Positions 1 through 10,086 of a DNA stretch of 64,000 bases are shown piece by piece. Origin of the DNA: Pannonibacter phragmitetus_B (GTDB lineage Bacteria > Pseudomonadota > Alphaproteobacteria > Rhizobiales > Stappiaceae); NCBI RefSeq assembly GCF_050510895.1, contig NZ_JBNINT010000001.1, positions 1,736,001-1,800,000 on the forward strand, read 5' to 3'. The notes below the pieces were generated by a model. That model was not told the DNA's origin and did no database searches. It saw nothing but the letters and a program-made list of their open reading frames with translations. Every line of letters begins with the position of its first letter. Within the stretch, counting starts at the first letter, position 1. A program made the translations under genes and the position numbers.

Positions 1-2
1 TT

Positions 3-641
3 CTGGCGGGACTCGTGATTGCAGGGCCTGTTGGCATTACGCTCTGGCTGACATGGTCTTTCATCCAGTGGGTGGATGGGCTCGTGAAACCTGCTTTGCC
101 GCCTGCCTACAATCCCGACACCTATCTGCCATTCCCCGTGCCCGGTGTCGGCCTTATCATCGCCTTTACGGTGCTGTCTTTGACCGGTTTTGTCGCCGCC
201 AACTTTCTGGGCCGGACACTCATCGGCTACGGCGAACGTGTTGTGTCTCGCATGCCACTTGTTCGCAATCTTTATAATGGCTTGAAGCAAATTTTTGAGA
301 CAGTGCTTGATGAAAAAGGGGCGAGTTTCAAGAAGGCTGCGCTGATCGAATATCCGCGTCCGGGCCTGTATGCGATCGTGTTTGTGGCGACTTCTGCGAA
401 GGGAGAGGTGGCGCAGAAGCTTCCAGGCGGGGAAACTGCAGACTATCTCGCAGTGTTCCTGCCGACCACGCCGAATCCGACCTCCGGATTCCTGCTCTAT
501 CTGCCGCGCAAGGATGTGATCGAGCTCTCCATGACCGTGGAGGATGCGGCCAAACTGATCATCTCGGCTGGTCTTATCACGCCTGAGCATCCGCAGATCG
601 CAGAGGCTTTGCCGGCAGGTTCCTTACAGCCAAAGGACTAA
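3..641 (+). CDS. DUF502 family membrane protein, 5' end outside window
   Basis: The reading frame is open from the first bases, and codons upstream of the GTG at 15 continue the family-typical N-terminal hydrophobic helix, so the true start lies before the window. About 213 residues are visible. There are two membrane segments, one at the extreme N-terminus and one around residues 50-70 (LIIAFTVLSLTGFVA), followed by a soluble domain containing LVRNLYNGLKQIFETV and a PTTPNPTSGF motif, both typical of DUF502. The molecular function is unknown; the family is an inner-membrane protein. It ends 15 bases before the stop of the convergent recG, an arrangement common in Rhizobiales. Confidence 0.85.
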   Translation: MAGLVIAGPVGITLWLTWSFIQWVDGLVKPALPPAYNPDTYLPFPVPGVGLIIAFTVLSLTGFVAANFLGRTLIGYGERVVSRMPLVRNLYNGLKQIFETVLDEKGASFKKAALIEYPRPGLYAIVFVATSAKGEVAQKLPGGETADYLAVFLPTTPNPTSGFLLYLPRKDVIELSMTVEDAAKLIISAGLITPEHPQIAEALPAGSLQPKD

Positions 642-656
642 AAGCCTGAGTGAAAC

Positions 657-2759
657 TCAGCCCGCCCGCAGCAGGCGGATCGCTTCGTCGCGGGAAAAGA
701 GGTAGAGCAGGGTGCGCAGGGCCTGTCCGCGCGGACCTTTCAGCTCCGGGTCGGTTTCAAGGATCAGGCGGGCATCGTCGCGGGCGGTCTCCATCAGGTC
801 TGGCCGCGCCTCTTCGCCAGCAAGGCGGAAGCCGGGTGCGCCGGACTGGCGGGTGCCAAGAATTTCGCCTTCGCCGCGCAGGCGCAGGTCTTCCTCGGCG
901 ATGAGGAAGCCATCGTTGGTCTCGCGCATCACTGCAAGGCGGGCGGCGGAGGTTTCGCCCAGCGGTCCCTTGTACAGCAGCACGCAGGACGATGGCCTGT
1001 CGCCGCGCCCGACGCGCCCGCGCAGCTGGTGCAGCTGGGCGAGGCCGAAGCGTTCGGCGTGCTCGATCACCATGATCGTGGCATCGGGCACGTCAACGCC
1101 GACTTCGATCACTGTGGTGGCGACGAGAACGCGGGCATGGCCTTCCTTGAAGGCGGTCATCGCCACATCCTTTTCCTCGGCGCTCATGCGGCCATGGACG
1201 AGGGCGACGGGCAGTTTCAGTTCCTGCGACAGATGCCGGTGCCGGTCCTCGACGGCGGCAAGGTCAACCTTCTCGGATTCCTCCACCAGCGGGCAGACCC
1301 AATAGACCTTCTGTCCCTCGGCCACCGCTGCCTTGATGCGCGCCACCATCTCGCCCATGCGCTCCAGCGATACGGAGACGGTGGTGATGGGCTTGCGCCC
1401 TGCTGGCTTGCCGATGAGCCGGGAGACATCCATATCGCCGAAATAGGTCAGCACCAGCGTGCGCGGGATCGGTGTTGCCGTCATCACCAGCACATCGACG
1501 CCCTTGCCCTTTGATGAGAGAGCAAGGCGCTGATGCACGCCGAAGCGGTGCTGCTCGTCCACCACCGTAATGCCAAGGTTCTGGAACTCGACGGAGCCCT
1601 GAAACAGTGCGTGGGTGCCAACGACCAGATCAATACTGCCCTCCAGCAGTCCGGCCTGCGTCTCACGCCGCGTCTTGGCACTGTCGCGCCCTGTCAGCAG
1701 GGCGATGCGGATGCCGGCGGCCTCGCAGAGCGGGGCCATGGAGGCGAAATGCTGGCGGGCGAGAATTTCGGTTGGCGCCATCATGGCCGCCTGGGCGCCG
1801 GATTCGATCACGGCGGCCATGGCCAGCAGGGCGACGATGGTCTTGCCCGCACCCACGTCACCTTGCACCAGCCGCAGCATGCGGTGCGGGCTCGCAAGAT
1901 CCGCCTCGATTTCGGCAACCGCCTGCGTCTGGCCATCGGTGAGGGTGAAGGGCAGGGCAGCGAGGATCTTCGCCTTCAGAACGCCCTTTGCAATGCGCGG
2001 GGCACCATCCAGTTTGCGCATGGTGGCACGAACCAGAGCCAATGCGAGCTGGTTGGCGAGATATTCGTCATAAGCTAGGCGGGCGCGAAAGGGGGATTCG
2101 GGGCCAAGGTCGCCCGCCTTTTCCGGCCGGTGCAGACGTGCCAGCGCCTCGTCGAAATCCGGCCATCCCTTACGGGCGGCAAATTCAGGATCAAGCCAGT
2201 CCGGCATTTCCGGAAGACGGCCAAGTCCTGCGGCAATGGCCTTCAGCAGGGTGCGCGAGGCAAGGCCGGCGGTCATTGGATAGACCGGCTCCACATCCGG
2301 CATGGTTTCGGCCTCTTCGGGCGTCAGCACATAATCCGGATGCACCATCTGCGGGCGCTCGTTGAACCATTCCACCTTGCCCGAGATGATCCGCCGCCCA
2401 CCAATGGGCAAGGTTTTCTCCAGCCAGTCGCGGTGGGCGTGGAAAAAGACAAGCGCGATTTCGCCGGTCGGATCTCTGGCGATGATGCGATAGGGCGCCT
2501 TGCCGTTGCGCGGCGAGGGCAAGTGCCGCTCCACCACCACGTCCAGCGTTGCGATTTCGCCATTCTCCGAGTGTGCGATTCCCGGCCGGCGGCGGCGGTC
2601 GATCACGCCGTGCGGCAGGTGAAACAGCAGATCGAGAACGCTGGCCTCACGCCCCGGCGTGCTGCCGGTCAGCCCATCCAGCAGCTTTGCAATCTTCGGG
2701 CCGATGCCGGGCAGCACCGAAACCGGAGCAAACAGGGGATCGAGAAGAGAAGGACGCAT
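657..2759 (-). CDS. recG: ATP-dependent DNA helicase RecG
   Basis: RecG remodels stalled replication forks and branch-migrates Holliday junctions in the cytoplasm. The 700-residue protein has an N-terminal wedge/OB region with a helix-hairpin-helix-like LPGIGPKIAKLL stretch. Superfamily 2 helicase motifs follow: GDVGAGKT (Walker A, near residue 300), DEQHRFG (motif II), TATPIPRT (motif III) and QLRGRVGRGD (motif VI). I chose the ATG at 2759 (MRPSLLDPLF) because it matches the usual family start; the frame extends 13 codons further up without a better start. It converges on the DUF502 gene and is divergent from sdhE, as in other Rhizobiales. The frame is intact. Confidence 0.95.
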   Translation of the reverse strand: MRPSLLDPLFAPVSVLPGIGPKIAKLLDGLTGSTPGREASVLDLLFHLPHGVIDRRRRPGIAHSENGEIATLDVVVERHLPSPRNGKAPYRIIARDPTGEIALVFFHAHRDWLEKTLPIGGRRIISGKVEWFNERPQMVHPDYVLTPEEAETMPDVEPVYPMTAGLASRTLLKAIAAGLGRLPEMPDWLDPEFAARKGWPDFDEALARLHRPEKAGDLGPESPFRARLAYDEYLANQLALALVRATMRKLDGAPRIAKGVLKAKILAALPFTLTDGQTQAVAEIEADLASPHRMLRLVQGDVGAGKTIVALLAMAAVIESGAQAAMMAPTEILARQHFASMAPLCEAAGIRIALLTGRDSAKTRRETQAGLLEGSIDLVVGTHALFQGSVEFQNLGITVVDEQHRFGVHQRLALSSKGKGVDVLVMTATPIPRTLVLTYFGDMDVSRLIGKPAGRKPITTVSVSLERMGEMVARIKAAVAEGQKVYWVCPLVEESEKVDLAAVEDRHRHLSQELKLPVALVHGRMSAEEKDVAMTAFKEGHARVLVATTVIEVGVDVPDATIMVIEHAERFGLAQLHQLRGRVGRGDRPSSCVLLYKGPLGETSAARLAVMRETNDGFLIAEEDLRLRGEGEILGTRQSGAPGFRLAGEEARPDLMETARDDARLILETDPELKGPRGQALRTLLYLFSRDEAIRLLRAG

Positions 2760-2990
2760 GGCACAGGAATCCGCAACACCGATGCCGCGTTTTGGCATGG
2801 TCTGGCGGCAAGGGCAATGAAACCTCTTGAACCTTCAGGACATGCACCCCAAAACCTTGACCTGACAGAGCCGGTTTGCGGCGCTATATAGCACGGATGA
2901 TGTGCTGTCCCGTTTGCGCTGGACGCGGAATTCCCGCGCTCCGGCTGCAGGCGTCAGGACGGCGCAAGCCAAGCGATGCGGAGAGAGATG

Positions 2991-3302
2991 ATGAGCGGCA
3001 AAAGTCCAGATACGGCGGCAGCACAGGATGATGCCCTGACCCACCGCAAGAAGCGCATCCTGTTCCGCACCTGGCACCGGGGCATGAAGGAGATGGACCT
3101 TCTGTTCGGCGGCTTTGCCCAATCCGAGCTCGACAAGCTAACTGCGGCTGAACTCGACGAGATGGAAGAGCTGATCAACGTCAACGATCAGGATCTCTTT
3201 GCCTGGATCACCGGCAGCAAGCCCGTTCCGGCAGAATGGGACCGCCCGCTCTACCGGCGCATGCTTGCCTTCCACAACATCACCTCCAGCCGCACTGCCT
3301 GA
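2991..3302 (+). CDS. sdhE: SdhE family FAD assembly factor
   Basis: SdhE helps covalent flavinylation of succinate dehydrogenase SdhA. The small helical protein (about 103 residues) contains the family signature RGxxE-like HRGMKEMDLLFGGF and the downstream LINVNDQDLFAWITG segment that define DUF339/SdhE. Three in-frame ATGs lie at 2976, 2988 and 2991. GGAGAG at 2980-2985 best serves the one at 2991, giving MSGKSPDT. It sits divergently from recG and 66 bases ahead of mfd, the conserved Rhizobiales order. Confidence 0.9.
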   Translation: MSGKSPDTAAAQDDALTHRKKRILFRTWHRGMKEMDLLFGGFAQSELDKLTAAELDEMEELINVNDQDLFAWITGSKPVPAEWDRPLYRRMLAFHNITSSRTA

Positions 3303-3368
3303 TCCGGACGGATCGTCAGTCCACAGACGCGCTTTTGCGCGTGGCACAGCATTTCAGGGATAAGAACC

Positions 3369-6300
3369 GTGTTCGAGAGCCTTCTCCGCGACAAGGGCAA
3401 CATCACGCTGGCCAGCGTGCCGGATGGAGCCGAGGCGCTGGCGCTTGCACGCATTCTGGACGAAGGGCCGAAGCAGGGGCTTTGTGCCGTCTTTGTCGCC
3501 CGTGATGCCACGCGGGCGCAGGGGCTGATCGAGGCGCTGAGCTTCTTTGCGCCCGATGTGGAAGCCCTGTCGCTGCCCGCCTGGGACTGTCTGCCCTATG
3601 ACCGTGTGTCGCCGAACCCTGCTATCAGCGCCCGGCGCCTGCTGGTGCTGGGTGAGCTGGCGAGGGGCTTGGAAGGTTCTGGCCGGAAGGTGCTGGTCAC
3701 GACCGTTAACGCCGCCGTGCAGCGTCTGCCCGAGCGCCGCTGGGTGGCAGGCCAGACCTTTTCGTTGAGCGCAGGCACGAGGGCGGATCTCACCTCCATT
3801 GCAGCCTGGCTGGAGTTGAACGGCTTTTCCCGCACGCCGACCGTGCGTGAGACCGGCGAATACGCAGTGCGTGGCGGCATTCTCGATCTCTTCGCGCCGG
3901 GCGCGGAAGCTCCCGTCCGTCTCGACTTCTTTGGCGATACGCTGGAGACCGTGCGCGCCTTTGATCCTGAGACCCAGCGCACCACCGCGCCGGTGAAGCG
4001 GCTGGATCTGGTGCCGATGAGCGAGGTGGTGCTGACGGAAGAGGCGATCTCGCGCTTCCGCCGCAACTATATCGGCCGTTTCGGCGCGGCGCGGCGCGAG
4101 GATATTCTCTACCAGTCAGTCAGTGAAGGCCGCCGCTATGCCGGCATGGAGCACTGGCTGCCGCTGTTCCACGAGACGCTGGAAACCCTGTTCGATTATG
4201 TGGAGGGGGTACCGCTCGTCCTCGATTCCCGCGCACCCGATGCCCTGCGCGAGCGGCTGGATCAGGTCGCCGAGCACTACGCCGCCCGCAAGGACGCGCT
4301 CGACAACGGCCATCTGGCCGGTTCCGTGCCCTATATGCCGGTGGAAACCGGCGGGCTCTATCTGGCGCCGGAGGAATGGACATCGCGTCTTGCCGATGCC
4401 GCCAGCTGCCAGATGGATGTGTTTACGCCGCCACCAGGCTCGGGCCGTCAGGTGGTGGATTTTGCTGGCCGCCAGGGCCGTAACTTTGCCGCTGAGCGCG
4501 CCGCTGGCGATGTGAACATCTTCGATGCGCTTGTCCGCCATGTGCGGGCGCTGGTCGCCGAAGAACGCCGTGTCGTTCTGTCCTGCTGGAGTGAAGGCTC
4601 GCGGGACCGGCTGGGGCAGATCCTGTTCGATCACGGGCTGGAGCTAGCCGCGCCCGCCGACACTTTCGCCAACATGCAGGCCCTGCCGCCACGCACCGTG
4701 GCGCTCAGCCTTCTCGGACTTGATACGGGCTTCGAGGTGGACCGGCTGGTCTTCATCTCCGAGCAGGACATTCTGGGTGACCGGCTGGTGCGCAAGGGGC
4801 GGCGCAAGGCCAAGGGGCGAATGTCCTCACCGAGGCCACCAGCCTGTCGGAAGGCGATCTCGTCGTCCACGTGGACCACGGTATCGGCCGCTTTATTGGC
4901 CTCAAGACCATCGAGGCGCTTGGTGCGCCGCATGACTGCCTGGAACTGCAGTATCACGGCGGCGACAAGCTGTATCTGCCGGTCGAAAACATCGAGCTTC
5001 TGACGCGCTACGGCTCGGAAGAAACCGATGTTCAGCTCGACAAGCTGGGCGGCGGGGCCTGGCAGGCGCGCAAGGCGCGCATGAAGAAGCGCATCCTTGA
5101 GATTGCCGATGGCCTGATCAAGACCGCTGCCGCCCGTGCCCTGAAGACCGCACCCGTAATCGAGACGCCGGAAGGCGTCTATGACGAGTTCGCCACCCGC
5201 TTCCCCTATGACGAAACGGAAGACCAGCTGACCGCGATTGATGCGGTGTTCGAGGACCTGTCTTCGGGCCGCCCGATGGACCGGCTGGTCTGCGGCGACG
5301 TGGGCTTCGGCAAGACAGAAGTGGCCCTGCGTGCGGCCTTTGTTGCGGCCATGTCCGGGCGTCAGGTTGCCGTGGTGGTGCCGACGACGCTCCTTGCCCG
5401 CCAGCATTTCCGCACCTTTTCGACGCGCTTCCATGGCCTGCCGGTCAACGTCGCCCATGCCTCGCGCCTCGTTAGCCCGAAGGAGCTTTCGGCCACGAAA
5501 AAGGGTCTGGAGGATGGCTCGGTCGACATCGTTGTCGGCACCCATGCGCTGCTCGGCACGGGCGTCAAATTCCGTGATCTGGGGCTCCTCATCATCGACG
5601 AAGAGCAGCATTTCGGCGTGAAGCACAAGGAGCGGCTGAAGGAGCTGAAGTCTGACGTGCATGTGCTGACGCTTTCGGCCACTCCCATTCCGCGCACCCT
5701 GCAGCAGGCACTGACGGGCCTGCGCGAGTTGTCGCTGATCGCAACGCCGCCGGTGGATCGCCTCGCCGTGCGCACCTTCATATCGCCGCTCGACCCGCTG
5801 GTGGTGCGCGAGGCGCTGCTGCGCGAGCATTACCGCGGCGGCCAGAGCTTCTATGTCTGCCCGCGTGTATCCGACCTTGCGGAACGGGCGGAGTTCCTCG
5901 CCGAAAGCGTGCCGGAAGTGAAGGTTGCGATTGCCCATGGCCAGATGGCGGCGGGGCAGCTGGAAGACGTGATGAATGCCTTCTACGAGGGCAAGTACGA
6001 TGTGCTGCTGTCCACCACCATCGTGGAGTCGGGCCTTGATATCCCGACCGCCAACACGCTGATCGTGCACCGGGCCGACATGTTCGGCCTCGCCCAGCTT
6101 TACCAGATCCGTGGCCGCGTGGGCCGCTCCAAGACCCGTGCCTATGCACTCTTCACCGTGCCTGCGGCCGGCAAGCTGACGGCAACGGCGGAGCGCCGCC
6201 TCAAGGTGCTGCAGTCGCTGGAAAATCTTGGCGCCGGCTTCCAGTTGGCCAGCCACGACCTCGACATTCGTGGTGCGGGAATCTGCTGGGCGAGGAACAG

Positions 6301-6867
6301 TCAGGCCATATCAAGGAAGTGGGCTACGAGCTGTATCAGCAGATGCTGGAAGAGGCGGTGGCTCAGCTCAAGGATGGCGGCAATGATCTGGGTGAAGACC
6401 AGTGGTCGCCACAGATCAATGTGGGCACGCCGGTTCTCATCCCGGAAGACTATGTGCCGGACCTCAACCTGCGCCTGTCGCTTTACCGGCGTCTGGCCGA
6501 TCTGACCGAAGCGCAGGAAATCGACGCTTTCGGCGCAGAAATGATCGACCGCTTTGGCCCGCTGCCGGAAGAAGTGCAGCACCTGCTGAAGATCGTCTTC
6601 ATCAAGGGCCTTTGCCGCAAGGCCAATGTTGAGAAGGTGGATTCGGGGCCGAAGGGGATCGTCATCTCGTTCAGGAACAGCGAGTTCGCCAATCCGGCGG
6701 GGCTTGTCGGCTACATCGCCGAGCAGGGCGTGCTGGCCAAGATCCGCCCGGATCAGAAGGTGGTGCTGTCACGCGACTGGGAGAGGGCTGAAGACCGCTT
6801 GAAAGGCACAGCTGTCATCATGTCAAAGCTTGCAAAGCTGGCCGGAGGCGGAAAGGCTGCGGCCTGA
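3369..6867 (+). CDS. mfd: Transcription-repair coupling factor Mfd (two apparent frameshifts)
   Basis: Mfd removes stalled RNA polymerase from lesions and recruits UvrA. Three frames chain together into a normal-length protein of about 1166 residues. The UvrB-like N-terminal region and the RNA polymerase-interacting segment are followed by the RecG-like translocase with GDVGFGKTE, DEEQHFG, LSATPIPRT and QIRGRVGRS. The C-terminal TRCF domain is in the last frame. The first break is at GGGG 4814-4817: one added G restores KGANVLTEATSLSEGD. The second is at GGGAA 6277-6281: one added base restores RGAGNLLGEEQSGHI. Both are one-base losses in homopolymers, so error is likelier than decay. The start ATG at 3369 follows a GGGATAAG-like purine stretch. 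Confidence 0.92.
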
Positions 6868-7094
6868 GAGGCAAGGCTCTGGTTGCAAAAAGGGGAGTTG
6901 GGAATGGCGCAGGACGAAGCGCCAGGCCTTCACCCGTACAAGCCGGAACCTTCTGCTTTTCTTTCAGCCTGTTGTGCAAACCCCGCCGCAACAACAGAAT
7001 TCCTGAGAGCCGCCACATTTGGGCAAGACTCTGTTAAGCGAGTCCCGGCACACTGCGAAGAGTTTCAGACCCCACGTGTCCAGTAGGTCGATAA

Positions 7095-7430
7095 GTGCCC
7101 GCAACCACCCGTCAGCGCAAGAAGTCCTTTCTTGGCAGTCTCGTCATCCCGGTCGCATCTGTTGCTGTGCTTGGCTATTTCGCCTTTCATGCGGTGAATG
7201 GCGAATTTGGCATGGCCGGGCGCGAGCGTCTGGACCGTCAGGTGGCTCAGCTTGAGGCGGAGCTGGCGGACATCAAGTCTGCGCGTGAGCATCTGGCCAC
7301 GCGTGTGGCGCTTCTGCGCCCGGAAAGCCTTGATCCGGATATGGTCGATGAGCGCGCCCGCGTTATCCTCAATGTGGTGCAGGCAGATGAGCTGATCATC
7401 ATGCGCAGCAGCTCTGTTGCCGTCAGGTAA
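7095..7430 (+). CDS. FtsB/DivIC-like septum formation initiator
   Basis: This small bitopic cell-division-type protein has 111 residues and starts at GTG 7095. There is a basic N-terminal tail (RQRKK), one membrane helix near residues 13-33, then a predicted coiled coil (about 38-75, RLDRQVAQLEAELADIKSAR) and the family-typical DPDMVDERARVILN segment, which marks DivIC/FtsB members. Known relatives join FtsL and FtsQ at the septum. It lies directly upstream of the pdh operon, as in many Rhizobiales. I leave the symbol blank because FtsB and DivIC cannot be told apart here. The 227 bases upstream (6868-7094) hold no convincing gene. Confidence 0.8.
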   Translation: MPATTRQRKKSFLGSLVIPVASVAVLGYFAFHAVNGEFGMAGRERLDRQVAQLEAELADIKSAREHLATRVALLRPESLDPDMVDERARVILNVVQADELIIMRSSSVAVR

Positions 7431-7539
7431 CTGAAAATCGGTTTATATCGCAAAAATAACCGAAATCTGGTTAAGTGATAAAAGTCAAATCATTTCAGCG
7501 GGTTGGTCAGTATTACCGCGCTGCACTCAACCTCTTGGA

Positions 7540-7571
7540 TTGACAACGGCAAGCGGTTACCTTCCGCTTGC
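7540..7571 (+). promoter_or_regulatory. Candidate pdhA promoter -35 with overlapping inverted repeat
   Basis: TTGACA lies at 7540-7545. Just downstream is a perfect 8-bp inverted repeat, GCAAGCGG (7549-7556) and CCGCTTGC (7564-7571), separated by 7 bases. It falls where the spacer and -10 of a promoter would lie, about 40-60 bases before pdhA. The -10 itself is weak, so this is either an operator over the promoter or an early leader hairpin. Confidence 0.4.
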
Positions 7572-7605
7572 TGTCTAGGGGAAACGCCACGCAGAGACGA
7601 GGGAC

Positions 7606-8655
7606 ATGGCCGCTACAAAACAATCTTCCGCCGGTGCACGCGCGAAGGGCGCGACCGGTCAGGGTGGTGCGGGCAATTCTGCTGCCGCCATCGCAAAATT
7701 CACAAAAGACGAAGAGCTTCACGCCTACCGTGAAATGCTCCTGATTCGCCGCTTCGAGGAAAAGGCCGGCCAGCTTTATGGCATGGGTCTCATCGGCGGG
7801 TTCTGCCACCTTTATATTGGGCAGGAAGCTGTCGTCGTCGGCATGCAGATGGCCAAGGTGGATGGTGACCAGATGATCACCGGTTACCGCGACCACGGCC
7901 ACATGCTGGCCATGGACCTTGATCCGAAGGGCGTCATGGCCGAGCTGACCGGCCGCCGTGGCGGCCTGTCGAAGGGCAAGGGCGGTTCCATGCACATGTT
8001 CTCCAAGGAGAAGCACTTCTATGGCGGTCACGGCATCGTCGGTGCGCAGGTCGCGCTCGGCACCGGCCTTGGCTTTGCCAACAAGTACCGTGGCAACGGC
8101 AACGTCGCCATGGCCTTCTTCGGTGACGGTGCATCCAACCAGGGTCAGGTCTACGAAAGCTTCAACATGGCCCAGCTGTGGAAGCTGCCGGTCGTGTATG
8201 TGATCGAGAACAACAAGTACGGTATGGGCACGAGCGTCAACCGCGCTTCGGCCAACACCGACCTGTCCCAGCGCGGTGCCTCCTTCGGCATTCCGGGCGA
8301 ACAGGTGGACGGCATGGACGTGCGCGCCGTGAAGGCAGCCTCAGAGCGTGCGCTTGCGTGGTGCCGTGAAGGCAATGGCCCGTTCATTCTGGAAATGGTG
8401 ACCTACCGCTACCGCGGTCACTCCATGTCCGACCCGGCGAAGTACCGCTCCAAGGAAGAAGTCGACCGGATGCGTGGCGAACACGACCCGATCGAGCAGG
8501 TCCGTTCGCGTCTGCTTGAGAACGGCTGGGCCTCCGAGGATGACCTCAAGGGCCTCGACAAGGACGTTCGCGCCATTGTTGCCGAAGCCGCAGAGTTTGC
8601 GCAGAACGATCCGGAGCCGGATGTGTCCGAGCTCTACACCGACATTCTGCTTTAA
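7606..8655 (+). CDS. pdhA: Pyruvate dehydrogenase E1 component, alpha subunit
   Basis: This is the thiamin diphosphate-dependent E1 alpha of pyruvate dehydrogenase, which decarboxylates pyruvate and acetylates E2-bound lipoyl groups. The 349-residue length is normal. The thiamin-binding motif starts with GDGASNQGQ near residue 173 and ends with ENNKYGMGT. The phosphorylation-loop-like region YRGHSMSDPAKYR is also clear. An Ala/Gly-rich N-terminal extension of about 35 residues precedes the fold, as is common in Rhizobiales. It is first in a four-gene operon, 14 bases ahead of pdhB. Confidence 0.95.
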   Translation: MAATKQSSAGARAKGATGQGGAGNSAAAIAKFTKDEELHAYREMLLIRRFEEKAGQLYGMGLIGGFCHLYIGQEAVVVGMQMAKVDGDQMITGYRDHGHMLAMDLDPKGVMAELTGRRGGLSKGKGGSMHMFSKEKHFYGGHGIVGAQVALGTGLGFANKYRGNGNVAMAFFGDGASNQGQVYESFNMAQLWKLPVVYVIENNKYGMGTSVNRASANTDLSQRGASFGIPGEQVDGMDVRAVKAASERALAWCREGNGPFILEMVTYRYRGHSMSDPAKYRSKEEVDRMRGEHDPIEQVRSRLLENGWASEDDLKGLDKDVRAIVAEAAEFAQNDPEPDVSELYTDILL

Positions 8656-8669
8656 GGCCGGGGGAATAC

Positions 8670-10070
8670 ATGCCGATCGATATTCTGATGCCGGCTCTCT
8701 CGCCGACCATGGAAGAGGGCAAGCTGTCCAAGTGGCTCAAGGCCGAAGGCGACAGCGTGAAGTCTGGCGACGTGATCGCCGAAATCGAGACCGACAAGGC
8801 AACCATGGAAGTGGAAGCCGTGGACGAAGGCACCATGGGCAAGATCCTGGTGGCCGAAGGTACCGAGAACGTCAAGGTCAACACGAAGATCGCCGTTCTT
8901 CTGGGCGAAGACGAAGATGCTTCTGCGATTGATACCAGTGCTTTGGCTCCGGCTGCTGCACAGGCTCCGGCTGCTGCACCGGCTCCGGCACCTGCCGAAA
9001 CAGCGGCTCCGGCTGCTGCTGCGCCGGTTCCTGCCCAGCCCGTCACGTCCGGCACTGCCGACAGTGACGCTCCGGCTGGCACCGAAATGGTGTCCATGAC
9101 CGTGCGCGAAGCGCTGCGTGACGCCATGGCTGAGGAAATGCGCCGCGACGGCGACATCTTCATCATGGGTGAGGAAGTTGCCGAATACCAGGGCGCTTAC
9201 AAGATCACGCAGGGTCTTCTGGACGAGTTCGGAGCCAAGCGCGTCATCGACACGCCGATCACCGAGCACGGCTTTGCCGGTCTTGCCACGGGTGCGGCGA
9301 TGACGGGCCTGAAGCCCATCGTCGAGTTCATGACGTTCAACTTCGCCATGCAGGCGATTGACCACATCATCAACTCCGCCGCCAAGACGCTCTACATGTC
9401 CGGCGGCCAGCTTGGCGCTCCGATCGTGTTCCGTGGCCCGAACGGCGCTGCGGCCCGCGTGGGTGCACAGCACAGCCAGGACTATGCCTCCTGGTATGCC
9501 CACATTCCGGGCCTGAAGGTCATCCAGCCCTGGTCGGCTGCCGATGCCAAGGGCCTGCTGAAGGCGGCCATCCGCGACCCGAACCCGGTCATCTTCCTTG
9601 AAAACGAGATCCTCTACGGCCAGTCCTTCGAGGTTCCGAAGGTTGATGATTTCGTCCTGCCGATCGGCAAGGCAAAGATCGAGCGTGCCGGCACGGATGT
9701 GACCATCGTCTCCTGGGGTATCGGCATGACCTACGTCATGAAGGCCGTGGACGAACTGGCAGCACAGGGCATCTCGGCGGAAGTCGTGAACCTGCGCACC
9801 ATCCGTCCGCTCGACATCGACACGGTGCTCGCCTCCGTCCGCAAGACGGGCCGCTGCGTCACGGTGGAAGAAGCCTTCCCGGTCTGCTCGGTTTCTTCGG
9901 AAATCGGCTATCAGGTTCAGGAAAAGGCCTTCGACTTCCTCGATGCCCCGATCCTGCGCGTGACCGGCAAGGACGTTCCGATGCCCTATGCCGCAAACCT
10001 TGAAAAGCTGGCCCTGCCGTCTGTCAAGGAAGTCATCGACGCCGTGAAGGCTGTCACCTACAGGGACTGA
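8670..10070 (+). CDS. pdhB: Pyruvate dehydrogenase E1 component, beta subunit with N-terminal lipoyl domain
   Basis: This is the E1 beta subunit that completes the thiamin site with PdhA. Residues 1-78 form a biotinyl-lipoyl domain with the lipoylated lysine in ETDKATMEV. A Pro/Ala-rich linker (about 88-130) follows, then the transketolase-like beta fold (MTVREALRDAMAEEM to the C-terminus). The 466-residue length matches the Rhizobiales form, longer than lipoyl-free E1 beta. The lipoyl domain is strikingly like that of PdhC next door. The start ATG follows GGGGGAATAC and lies 14 bases after pdhA. Confidence 0.95.
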   Translation: MPIDILMPALSPTMEEGKLSKWLKAEGDSVKSGDVIAEIETDKATMEVEAVDEGTMGKILVAEGTENVKVNTKIAVLLGEDEDASAIDTSALAPAAAQAPAAAPAPAPAETAAPAAAAPVPAQPVTSGTADSDAPAGTEMVSMTVREALRDAMAEEMRRDGDIFIMGEEVAEYQGAYKITQGLLDEFGAKRVIDTPITEHGFAGLATGAAMTGLKPIVEFMTFNFAMQAIDHIINSAAKTLYMSGGQLGAPIVFRGPNGAAARVGAQHSQDYASWYAHIPGLKVIQPWSAADAKGLLKAAIRDPNPVIFLENEILYGQSFEVPKVDDFVLPIGKAKIERAGTDVTIVSWGIGMTYVMKAVDELAAQGISAEVVNLRTIRPLDIDTVLASVRKTGRCVTVEEAFPVCSVSSEIGYQVQEKAFDFLDAPILRVTGKDVPMPYAANLEKLALPSVKEVIDAVKAVTYRD

Positions 10071-10086
10071 GGCGAGGGAGGCCGCA

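Noticed and set aside
4631..6256. Minus-strand frame of 541 codons opposite mfd
   Set aside because: Shadow of mfd; the plus-strand frames carry all helicase motifs.
6904..7086. 60-codon frame with a GGAG-like site between mfd and the FtsB-like gene
   Set aside because: No recognisable fold, Pro/Ala-rich and ending at the next gene; not enough evidence to call it a gene.
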